NCBI GenBank assembly: GCA_963281255.1 | Contig: OY725504.1 | Span: 2,542,001 to 2,606,000, forward strand | Length of the DNA: 64,000 nt | Source: Aphrocallistes beatrix | Lineage: Eukaryota; Porifera; Hexactinellida; Sceptrulophora; Aphrocallistidae | Direction of reading: 5' to 3' | Shown here: positions 54,997 through 64,000 of the stretch, piece after piece | Layout: every line of letters begins with the position of its first letter | Numbering within the stretch: the first letter of the stretch is position 1 | Notes under the pieces: model-generated | The model's input: the letters and a program-made list of their open reading frames with translations, nothing else | What the model was told of the DNA's origin: nothing | The model's database searches: none | Position numbers and translations under genes: made by a program

Positions 54997-56634
54997 AATA
55001 ACATTTTCATCACTTTTAGCTCTTCTATTCTTTTCTTTTCCCCTATTGATTGAGTTTTTCATGTTTATGCTATTAAACGCAATTATCTAATCATGTAATT
55101 ATCTACTAAGTAGTAATTTAATAGTGGGAAAATCACTACATAGCAAACCTTCCCGGGCGGGGTGGAATCACTACATAGTAAACTTCCCATAGGGAAAACC
55201 ACTATAGGGGGATGAATACTATATGACACAGGCGAGGGCAAAACACGGGCCCCAGGACTGGCATTTGTGCGCCCTCCTTTTTATTCATAGTTGCTTTGAG
55301 TGCAACAAAGTGTTGGATTTTCGAAGGACAGAATGAGACACATTTGAATGACCAGACAGGGTTTGAACTCAGAATGCATGAATGCAACACCATCAGTTTT
55401 CTGACGCTTAAGGTACATAAGACAATTTTAACACCTGCACTTCCAAATTTTTATATGGAATATAATTTTTTACATTCTTTATTTAAAATTAATTATTTAT
55501 TTCACACTATGCAATGCAATCCAAATTCTATTGTTTCAGATTAACACTAATTCCCAAAAGCTAGTGTGAGATTGTGCGAGAGCTGAAAGTTTATTATTGA
55601 AATATTCATTCAATTGATACGAGTTCACAACCAATATCAACGAGTTAAAAAAATTATCCAAACTGTAAGAGATACTAAGTTACTGATTTGGAAGTTTTTC
55701 AATCAAATGCCCATCTTAATGGTTAAGATATTCCATATGCGCCACATCCTGCAACTTGTGTCTTGCTTAATCAATATACAGATAGTGTTAAGTTGTACAT
55801 ACTGGTACTGTTCAATAATTAAATTCATCGAATCAATCAATGAATTGATTATTTAAATAATTTATATCGATTTGGTAAAATGCGAATATTAGATCAAAAT
55901 ATTTGAATGTTTTGCCGTTTGAATGCTTTCCCTGAGGAATATAACAATTTTAGTACAATTTGAATTTAAATAATCTAGTGTGCAAATATTTTCTTCTAGA
56001 AATGGAAATGTATATCTACTTGTAGATTTCAAGATGAAATCGTACAATAGTCTTTTCCATTTATAGCTAAAGTAACGCGATGAATAACGGACGGTGATAG
56101 TTCGGACCCTCTCAGTTTTTGTATCCTCGCTCTTCACGCCCGTTTTAAATACAAACTGATCAGACGAGTTAAGTAGCTGCAAAATCATTTAAACTCGATC
56201 TAATTAACCTACTCAATTCTACTTGGAAAATGGGGAAATAATGAAATAATGTTACTTAATACTGCTCATTAGTTCTTAAAATTTAATCCTGACTTGCCAA
56301 TATTTTAGTGGTATATACATTTGAATCCCGATTACTCGGCTGTTATTAATGTAAGCATCACATTTCATTTTGATACTGTCTTTTCCGAACAAGGATGTAA
56401 CCAGTACTAAATAATTTTAAAAGACTAATTGGCAAAATTGGGTGCACTCAAATGCATAGGCCTCTCACATTCAAAAATTATGAACTAATTTACCGGTGAG
56501 CAAAAACTGTCGTCGTGACGGGCTACGCGACTTTGCCGGGCCCCTTGCAAAGGCCCTAGGTATTTTGATCCCCCTGCCCCCCCCTCTCGCCGGTCTTGAT
56601 TGGTTTGAATTATTGATAACGATAACAATCTATT
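54997..56634. other. No recognised gene
   Basis: Near 55141-55200 a short repeated phrase (CACTACATAGCAAACCTTCC, CACTACATAGTAAACTTCCC) occurs. Frames at 55296-55544, 55614-55856 and 55889-56188 show no family motif. Near 56520-56590 a GC-rich patch holds GGGCCCCTTGCAAAGG. Confidence 0.4.
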
Positions 56635-57138
56635 TGATTTCCAAATTATAGATAGTCTATCATATTTCCCACCTAATAAGACCAAAAGAAAGAAAAATGA
56701 CAAAATCGTAAATTTTTAGGGATCTGAAAAAAAGGACCAATAACCCCGAAAAATTTTTCGTAAATCAGCAATGAAATCACTAAGTTACATGATATGGAAA
56801 ATTGAGTTGTCCTTCGTTTATCGCATAATGATATGGAGCCACGATTGAAATTTTCAGTCAGTATCTCAAGGAAATTTTGCCTTTTTTTATTATAAAGATG
56901 GTCAATTTTGAAATTTTAAAGTCCCGAAATATAGGGATTATAAGTTCAAGTAATAAAAACATGTAAAATGACTTCAGGATTAATAAAAGCATTCACAAGG
57001 ATATGTTCGTATCACAAATTCGTCATTTTCTAATTTATTCAAATTTCTCCATATAATTTGTACTACAGGAAAGTCAATCATAAGTCGAGAAATATTTTTT
57101 TGACAATAGGATGTTTGAGGAACCTATATATTATCATA

Positions 57139-57630
57139 CAAGCAGCTTCACTTGCTTGTGCTGCGCTGCTGGCGGACACTGTGCGTCCAGCGGAGACGCC
57201 GTTTGGGCGCCTAGGCTCACATTGATTAAACCCCCGCTTGGCGAGGTGTTTTGTTGCGTCATTTCCGGTTTAAGCCATTTTGGGCAGGGAAGCCATGCAA
57301 GTTTGGGGTCTTACTATAATTAGAAAAAACAACTAAACCAACCGCAGGTTTTAATTCTTAATACTAAGTAAAGCAGATCATATCTCTAAATACTTCTGTC
57401 TTGCTTTTATAATCGATATCACTCGAAAAATCAACATATTTGTCAATTTTTCATTTTTTGATGATAGTTGCATCATATGTCAGATCTGTTAATATACACA
57501 TTCTATAAAATTTCAGCCTTCTATCACCTTAAATTGCTGAGCTATAGTCGAAACACTGAATTTCTAGTAATAAAAAAGTGACAATGACGTTATTATTCTA
57601 TGATGAGTTGACATTTTCCCTGAGGTCAGA
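57139..57630 (-). mobile_element. Family H copy 8, reverse
   Basis: 3' end CAAGCAGCTTCACTTGC, GCTGGCGGACACTGTGCGTC; body to CATTTTCCCTGAGGTCAGAA. A type 1 TTAA/CCC MITE sits at 57230-57350. Its inner end abuts copy 9. Confidence 0.75.
57230..57350 (+). mobile_element. TTAA/CCC MITE (type 1), nested in family H
   Basis: CCCCCGCTTGG at the left, GCAGG at the right, TTAA at 57226-57229 and 57351-57354. Same GCGTCATTTCCGG core as 38261-38378. Confidence 0.65.
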
Positions 57631-57940
57631 ACGGAGTCCTTTGGCTATGGCTCCACTAATTTCTGAGCTGAGACGAAAATGGCGACTCATCATGGAATTA
57701 TGACGTCATTGTCATCTTTTCTCTAATAAGAAATGTTTTTCGACCATAACTCAACCATTTTAGGTGATAGAATGCTGAAATTTTACTAGAATGTGTATAT
57801 TAATATACCACACATATAATGCAACTATCATCAAAAAATGATCACTCATCACTCTGTTATGACGTCATCATTACGCATCAAAATGTTTATAATTGACAAA
57901 TTTGGCGATTTTGTGCGATTTCGATTATAACAGTAGAACA
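57631..57940 (+). mobile_element. Family H copy 9, forward, facing copy 8
   Basis: TTTGGCTATGGCTCCACTAA to TAACAGTAGAACAGACAT with two intact TGACGTCA boxes (57701-57708, 57860-57867). Lacks its 5' and 3' ends. Confidence 0.75.
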
Positions 57941-57964
57941 GACATAATTGTTGACTTTCAATCC

Positions 57965-58130
57965 CATGACAATATTCCAAAATCGGTTCGGACAAATGAC
58001 ATTGTTCCAAATTACGATTCGGACAAATGACAATATTCCATATTACGAATCGGACAAATGACAGTACTCCAAAAATCGATTCGGAAAATTTGCAGTTAAC
58101 GCAATTCGGACAAATGACAACTTAGAAATT
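57965..58130 (+). repeat. 31-bp tandem repeat, about four units
   Basis: Unit TTCGGACAAATGACAATATT plus CCAAATTACGA, decaying to the right. No relation to the pogo-like motif other than the shared TTCGGA. Confidence 0.8.
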
Positions 58131-58870
58131 CGAACCAATCGTCAGTTTTGAGCAAATATTTTTTTTAAATCACCATAATTTACTTCTGATGCGATTATAT
58201 CTAGGTATCTGCTATTAACCCAGCCATTTCCCGAATATTGTATAAAGGAACTCTCTTTTAGAACTATTTTGAAGGGCTATTAATGGCCTTTCTTTAATAA
58301 TTGAATTATATAATCTCCATAGGGGCCAAATAAGTGAAAACTAACTAAATAAATGCATCAAAAACCGTCCAATAATTATAACCTTTTAGTAGCGGTAAAC
58401 TTTAGGGTTCAACTCATGAAGATACAAATTGCCATCTTCTAACTAGTATGATTATATACTAGTTGACCACTGATTGACCACATGCAATTAAATCGACGAT
58501 AAAAATTTTGGCGTTTTTTAACTTCTGGTAAAGTTTCTCGAAGCAGCGGATTCAGCGGCGCATTCGAAGTCACACTTAATCGCTTATAACTCGAAAAGTA
58601 TTCGTCCTAGATCAAAAATAATTATACCAGTGGAAAGAAGAGAGTTGGTGTATTTCATTTTTGAGTTTAAACTTTTAAATTTTCACAAAATGAGTTAGCA
58701 GTGATACATCAAATTTAGGTCTCAGTTTTTGGTTAATATCTCATTAAATATTTATGATAAAACCTTTTTCTTTAAACTACGTATATTTCAGCCTTGGTGT
58801 ATTTTGTATTTCAAATTTCAAATTAAAATATTAATTTTTGAACGAATTATTAATATTTGAATTTTACATA

Positions 58871-58906
58871 TATATACACATTAATCGAGTTTTAATAGTA
58901 AGGATA
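58871..58906 (-). mobile_element. Family H 5' terminus, inverted
   Basis: CACATTAATCGAGTTTTAAT then AGTAAGGATATA. Paired head to head with the forward 5' end at 59432, pogo-like MITEs between. Confidence 0.65.
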
Positions 58907-58910
58907 TATA

Positions 58911-59239
58911 CAGTCGAACCTGCTATAATGGCCACTCAATATAACGGTCACCTGTGTATAGCGGTCACCTGCTCAACGCGGCCAGCGGCCACCCGTTTGT
59001 AGTCCCTTACTGACCCTAAACTGTGTATAACGGCCATCACCTATCTATACGGCCACTACCTGTCTATAACGGCCACTACCTGTCTATAACGGCCATCACC
59101 TTTTCACCTTTTTATGTGTTATGTTGATATGTTGATGCCTTTTGGGGATTAAGACAATCACCTGTATATAATGGTCACCTGTGTATAACGGCCAATTTTG
59201 TCCAGTCCCTTGGGTGGCCGTTATATACAGGTTCCACTG
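58911..59239. mobile_element. Pogo-like MITE with ATAACGGCCAC repeats
   Basis: CAGTCGAACCTGCTATAATG at the left, TATACAGGTTCCACTG at the right, TA outside. The interior is mostly CTGTCTATAACGGCCACTAC and variants. Confidence 0.88.
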
Positions 59240-59247
59240 TATATATA

Positions 59248-59419
59248 CAGTAGAGTTCGCTTATTAGCAAGTCGGGTTTTGCACGAAAATTCTTGCTTAT
59301 AGGCGAACTTGCTAATAATGGAACATAATTAATACATTTTGGTTCATTGGGACCTTAAAAAAACTTGCTAATAAGCGAATCTTGCTAATAAGGCAATTGC
59401 TAATAAGCGAACTCGGCTG
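59248..59419. mobile_element. Pogo-like MITE with CTTGCTAATAAGCGAA repeats, 172 bp
   Basis: CAGTAGAGTTCGCTTATTAG and AATAAGCGAACTCGGCTG, TA flanks. AACTTGCTAATAAGCGAA recurs inside. Similar plan to 28322-29502. Confidence 0.88.
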
Positions 59420-59431
59420 TATATAGTATAT

Positions 59432-61033
59432 CCTTACTATTAAAACTCGATTAATGTTTGTGTATATATACGTATATCTGTAACTAATTGATAGAAGAAA
59501 ACTTCAGGCCCAGAAAGCTGATTTTTGGCATGTGGAAGTCTTTTGGCTATGGCTCCAGTAAATTCTGAGCTCAGACCAAAAATGTCGACTCATCATGGAA
59601 TTATGACGTCATTGTCACCTTTTTTTATAATGAGAGATTTCAGGTTTTCGACCATAACTTAGGCATTTTAAGTGATAGAAGGCTGAAAATTTAATAGAAT
59701 CTGTATAGTAATATATCTCACATGTGAATTATCATCAAAAAATGATGACTCATCACCCTGTTATCGTCATCATTACGCGTCATAATTTTAAAAATTTACA
59801 AATTTGGTGATTTTTCGCGCGATATCGATTATAAAAGTAGGACAGGCCATAGCCTACTCTAATAATGCCTCACAGTAGAATAACCAAGGATGCGGTAATA
59901 GCCGAATGGATTAATACACGATTAGCCTAAAATCGCTAATCATGTATGATAGGCATTAAGAATGTATTACGAGCATATATAAACATGGTATCAAAGTACA
60001 TATATCCGTTGTCATAATTTCGATTAGTCATCATATCATTGCGCAACAGGTCATTATATGGAGGATTTTGGCAATTTTTAAAGCTGTTTTAGGCCCACTT
60101 CTAAATGTCATTAAGGTATAATTTTTGTTTAGAACTAAGATTAGTACGAGTTGATCTGAAAAATTTAGAATTTTTCAATGGAATGTTGTTAAATTCCTGC
60201 GTTGCTATGGTAAAGCACTTTGATCAGTTTAAGCCATATCCTGCAAACTGTAAGAACTAGGTCTTCAAATTTGATTGTATTTGATAGGTAATTGGCTACT
60301 TCCTATTAGGTAATAATACAAATTTGACTTATAAATTCACAGACTACAGAGTTATGCGACAATTTAGTGTTTTGGTTACATTCTTAAAATCAACAATAAC
60401 TCAAAACTCGTTGAATTTAGAAGTTAAAGTTGTATTATCACCTAATAGGGAGTAGTCCATTGCCTATCAGACACGATCAAATTTGGAGCTCTAATCATTA
60501 CAGTTTGCATGAAATGGCCCAAACCGACCAAAATGCTTGACCATAGCAACGTAGGAATGTAATAACATTCCATTGAAATTTTCTAAATTTTTCAAATCAC
60601 CTTGTACTAATCTTGGTTCTACACAAAAATCACACCTTAATAGCATTTAGAAATAGGGTTAAAACAGCTTAGAAAATCGCTAAAATTGTCCTTAGAATGA
60701 CCTGTTGCGCAATGATATGATGACTAATCGAAATTTTTCCAACGGATATATGTACTTTGGTGCCATGTTTATATATGCTGGTAATACTTTCTTAATGCCT
60801 ATTCTGCACGGTTAACGATTTTAGGCTAATCGTGTATTAATCCATTCGGCTATTACTTCATCCCTAGTCCATGATTTTCAGTCTACTGTGAGGCATTATT
60901 AGAGTAGGCTATGGACAGGCGTATTTAGAGATGATATCTCCCTTTAAATTAATTGTTGTGACCCCAGGCGGTCACACAGGGGGCTGGCGGACACAAAGTT
61001 TCCGCCAGCCCCGCACCACATATTGCCAGCCTT
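59432..61033 (+). mobile_element. Family H copy 10, split by a P-type foldback
   Basis: 5' TCCTTACTATTAAAACTCGA follows an A. Body with an intact TGACGTCA (59604-59611) runs to GTAGGACAGGC. It resumes after the foldback as GACAGGCGTATTTAGAGATG to the 3' hairpin region GGCGGACACAAAGTTTCCGCC. The final AAGCGCGCTTG is missing, where hAT sequence starts. Confidence 0.8.
59848..60913. mobile_element. P-superfamily foldback MITE with 7-bp duplication
   Basis: CATAGCCTACTCTAATAATG / CATTATTAGAGTAGGCTATG; GACAGGC at 59841-59847 and 60914-60920. The host family H reads GACAGACG at this point in other copies. Arms of about 450 bp. Confidence 0.92.
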
Positions 61034-62927
61034 GTCATACGACTTTCATTCATCGTTTTTCTCAGGTAGGTATTAATCCTCCTCATTACACTAAATGATC
61101 TCTCTGCTTCACTACTTGATGCGAAAGAAGTACGCAAAAATGTCACTAACAATTTTACATTGGGATATTTTTCATATTTCTGCAGATCAATCGATTTGAT
61201 ATACTGCTTGTCAGCTTGTCCGTACCATATTGTTGTTTGACTTCATTGTTTAAATCGAGGCAATTCAATCTTTAGCTCTTCTGTATTAATGTCATAGTTA
61301 ATCATGGGAATCACGCTCGACCAGAGGACATCAGTGGGTTCACATAATAATAACTTAATATCTGACAGTTTTTCAAGTCCAGAGCTCATAATCTTTTCCT
61401 CAAGTGCATTTTTGGCAGACCCAAACACCTCCAAATAGATATTCCTATATACAGACTCAAGTTCACATTCCTCGATTGGACGATACTGGTCTAGTCCACG
61501 TACACACTTTCGACTACCACGTCGAAGAATTGGGAGGTCACAGCCTCTATTAAGAGCTTCCACTTTGGTTATTCTATAGAAATCAATTGCTTTTTCTTCA
61601 GTATTCGCACTGTCTAACTGCTGTTCTAGTCTTTTCAGTATTCGCAGTGATTTTGTGATATGCTGGCCACATTCCTGTAAAACCACGTGCGGGTTGTGCG
61701 TGCAAGAAAATAAAGATTCTAATAATGACACAGTGAAATATGTGTCAAAATCTTCTAGACGTTTAACCATATTCATATTGTTTACAGTATCAAAATACTC
61801 TAATAATTGAGTGTAGTTACCTTTAAAGTTCCGCAATGCCACCCAACGGAGTGTCCACCGTGTTGGACATAAAGCATAAATGTTGCCAAATGTATCACCA
61901 CTGTCAATCAATTCTCTACAGGCCTCGTAGAGTTGTTTTGCAGCAGCTGAGTTTTTAAATTTGTTCGCAATGGCTTGTATTAGTTCAAGGGTTGATGATA
62001 ATCTGGGATTACTATTTTACTGCTAATAGCTTCTTTTAGACCAAATTCAGACCGTAAAATAAGCAATAAACATACAATGCAGATGGGCTATCGTTTTGCA
62101 GCCTTGCTCTCACCCCCGTTAAACGGCCAGCAACAACCGGGCGCCATCAGTAGTAATGAATCTGCACCTATTAATGTCAATTCCAAATCCAATGAGTACA
62201 GCTCGGAGACCTGCATAAAGGGTTGTTGAGTCTTGACCAGGTAGAGGGATAAACACTAAAAAAAGCCTCCGATACAAACATCGAACGATCGCAATATCGG
62301 ATGACAACACTCATCTGAGTCCTCGGTACTTATCTTGGCATTCATCAATGCTAACTGCGAAGAACGGAACATCCTTGGCAGCCTGTGCAAAATTGCGTAA
62401 ATACCGTCAGACATCAGTTTAATAAATTCATTTTGGATATCATGATGTGTGTACGTCTTGGTACCAATTTTCTCGATTTTTAAAAGTTTTGTCAGCTGCA
62501 CCAGATTGGAGTTGATATCATTATCTCCTCCACGAAAAGGCAAACCTTGCCTAGCTAAATACCTGATATATAGCCAACCGGTTACTCTTTTGCTGCTGCG
62601 TGACCATACTGTAATTGTGGTTCCTTTAATCTTGTTAGTTATTGCCCTCTTTGATTCTATGTGGCGTTTAGCTAGCTGATGCCTCTTAAACCTCTCTATT
62701 GCTTTATTCCAGCTAGAAAAACCTTCAGTCACAAAAGCCTGCTCCATTCTTTTTGACTGATCAAATAACACACGAGCAGCCACTTCTTCACACCACTTAC
62801 AAAATGCTTTACTAGCTTGTAGTTCAGGGGAACTCTTCAAATATAACAATGTAAACTGGTGCTCCCAATGTGGTTGGTACTTTAGCCGCTTGACCTTCCT
62901 CTTGCGCTTTAACATCACTTCATTCAA
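61034..62927 (-). pseudogene. hAT transposase relic, ZMYM1/TTF-finger type
   Basis: Read from 62927 downwards. The N-terminal piece (62927-62256) has a TTF-like region: SKAFCKWCEEVAARV, GFSSWNKAIERFKRHQLAKR, then ARQGLPFRGGDNDINSNLVQ. The middle (62310-62119) includes LSSDIAIVRCLYRR and GIDINRCRFITTDGA with the catalytic D. The next (61911-61243) starts GNIYALCPTRWTLRWVALRN, the hAT core. The C-terminus (61152-61035) is SSSEAERSFSVMRRINTYLR, the dimerisation motif, after which family H sequence begins. At least three frame breaks; dead. The protein group is common in animal genomes as a TE. Confidence 0.8.
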
Positions 62928-63098
62928 ACCATCCTGTATAATGACACCTGGATCAGGAACCTATAAACGCATATTTTTTATTACTACTACATTATACATT
63001 TCCACCAGACCCATAGTTTTGGAAGATTTGATAGTAGGATGTTCATGGAGGATGGCATTGGATGATCGTAGAGTACGATTGGCTGACCTGAGTAGACA

Positions 63099-63400
63099 TT
63101 AGACGGTATTGTCGAGCCAAGTTCCAAGATTCCGTACTTCTTTGGAAGAAGAGATTCTCGACTCACCAACAGAGATGCTATCAGTTTGAACCTTGGATAG
63201 TTGTTGACGAGTCCCTATTATAAGGAACTCAGTCTTGGTGTCATTGATAAGCAACTTGTTGGTGAGGAGCCAGGAACGGATCGCAGAGATGCAAGATTGG
63301 ATGGCGGAGAAAGTAGAATCTTCAGAAGAGATGGAACCGGGTTTAAAAGAAAGATCGACCTGAGTATCGTCGGCATAACAGTGCATGTCGGAGAGGTGGG
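63099..63400 (-). pseudogene. LINE (non-LTR) reverse transcriptase fragment
   Basis: Minus strand. The palm motif HCYADDTQVDLSF (YADD, catalytic Asps) is followed by IRSWLLTNKLLINDTKTEFL, IIGTRQQLSKV and VRNLGTWLDNT, the order of CR1/RTE-type RTs frequent in cnidarians and fish. Sequence before the YADD is replaced at about 63400 by a TA tract and family H copy 11. After GTWLD the frame is broken, though 63100-62990 may continue in another frame (MSTQVSQSY). Endonuclease and RNase H regions are absent. Confidence 0.8.
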
Positions 63401-63444
63401 ACCTAATATATATATCTACAAGTATATATATATACATCTATATA

Positions 63445-63884
63445 TCTGTAACGAATTGATTGAAGAAACTGCGAGGCACAGAAAGCTGATTTTTGGCATG
63501 TGAGAGTCTTGACTAAAGTTCTGACCACAGACCAAATGTCGACTTATCATGGAATTATGACGTTTTTCACTTTTTTCACTTTTTCGACTAACACTTTTTC
63601 GACTAATTTCACTTTTTCGACTAATACCATTTTAGTTGATAGAAGTTTGAAATTTTAATAAACTGTGTATATGAATATTCTTCACATATGATAAAACTAT
63701 CATCAAAAGTTGAAATTTTGACAATTTTGTGATTTTCCGAGTGATATCGATTATAACAGTAAGATAGACGTATTTAGAAATGTTATCTACCTTATAATTC
63801 ATCATTGTGTGCCATCCAAAGAACGCCTCTAGCGAACACAAAGTGTCAGCTTGCCGCGTAGCGCAAGCAAGCAAAGCGCGCTTG
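63445..63884 (+). mobile_element. Family H copy 11
   Basis: CTGTAACGAATTGATTGAAG to AAGCAAAGCGCGCTTG followed by T. CRE-like boxes are lost. It contains a private expansion of ACTTTTTCGACTAA (63567-63625). Confidence 0.8.
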
Positions 63885-63893
63885 TATATAATA

Positions 63894-64000
63894 TCTGTAA
63901 CGAATTGATTGAAAAAACTACCAAGCACAGAAAGCTGATTTTTGACATGTTGGAGTCTTTTGGCTATGGCTCCACTAAATTTTAACCTCAGACGAAATTG
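63894..64000 (+). mobile_element. Family H copy 12, cut by window end
   Basis: CTGTAACGAATTGATTGAAA ... TTTGGCTATGGCTCCACTAA, start of another copy in tandem with copy 11. Confidence 0.75.

Larger units (their letters stand above)
56635..58548 (-). mobile_element. TTAA repeat family A, copy 6, degraded and split
   Basis: 56635-57138 matches 38640-39725 with deletions and 58140-58548 matches 39880-40300. Between them are a family H pair, a TTAA/CCC MITE and a tandem array. Both ends are lost. Confidence 0.7.

Overview
This is a eukaryotic, almost certainly metazoan, stretch of strongly AT-rich DNA made up mainly of transposable elements (TEs). There is no operon structure and no compact gene order. 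The element mix (Harbinger, P/THAP, several hAT lineages, Tc1/mariner, Ginger1-like with an OTU domain, Ty3/gypsy, a LINE, Helitron-like elements and many TTAA- and TA-targeted MITEs) suits an invertebrate such as a cnidarian, mollusc or tunicate. The sequence alone does not name the species. No rRNA, tRNA, CRISPR or prokaryotic signal was seen.

Layout. 1-3.5 kb: TTAA-flanked repeats, with a 22-bp tandem array at 1.9-2.3 kb. 3.6-8.1 kb: two decayed hAT transposase genes. 8.3-11.9 kb: Helitron-like repeats with Tc1-like MITEs in their TA tracts. 12.2-15.0 kb: a decayed P-superfamily transposon with a THAP domain. 15.5-21.6 kb: a short-unit tandem array split by a TTAA element, itself split by an intact Harbinger transposon (transposase and Myb/SANT-like protein, convergent). 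21.7-24.9 kb: a foldback-type element, Tc1-like MITEs and an internally deleted hAT. 25.1-25.4 kb: a probable host exon, the C-terminus of an ASCC1-like protein. 26.4-27.8 kb: a GC-richer Ty3/gypsy fragment. 28.3-31.8 kb: nested MITEs, including a four-level nest. 32.0-35.6 kb: a BED-type hAT gene broken by a tandem array and by a Helitron-like element. 36.1-36.9 kb: a second P-type fragment. 37-48.6 kb: a nested set of TTAA-targeted repeat families. 49.0-49.25 kb: a candidate coiled-coil host exon with good splice sites. 49.3-52 kb: P-type MITE remnants. 52-53 kb: Tc1 pseudogene. 53.3-55 kb: Ginger1-like integrase plus OTU relic. 56.6-61 kb: TTAA repeat, Helitron-like copies, pogo-like MITEs and a P-type foldback. 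61-63 kb: ZMYM-type hAT relic. 63.1-64 kb: LINE RT fragment and two more Helitron-like copies.

How the parts relate. Only the Harbinger pair looks functional; every other transposase is frameshifted, interrupted or truncated. The window is most informative as an insertion record. Several elements occur both with and without a later insertion, so target-site rules can be read directly: TTAA duplication for four TIR families, TA for Tc1/mariner/pogo-like MITEs, a 7-bp duplication for CATAG-ended P-type foldbacks, and A|T with no duplication for the Helitron-like family. In one case removing an insertion restores the reading frame of the interrupted hAT gene.
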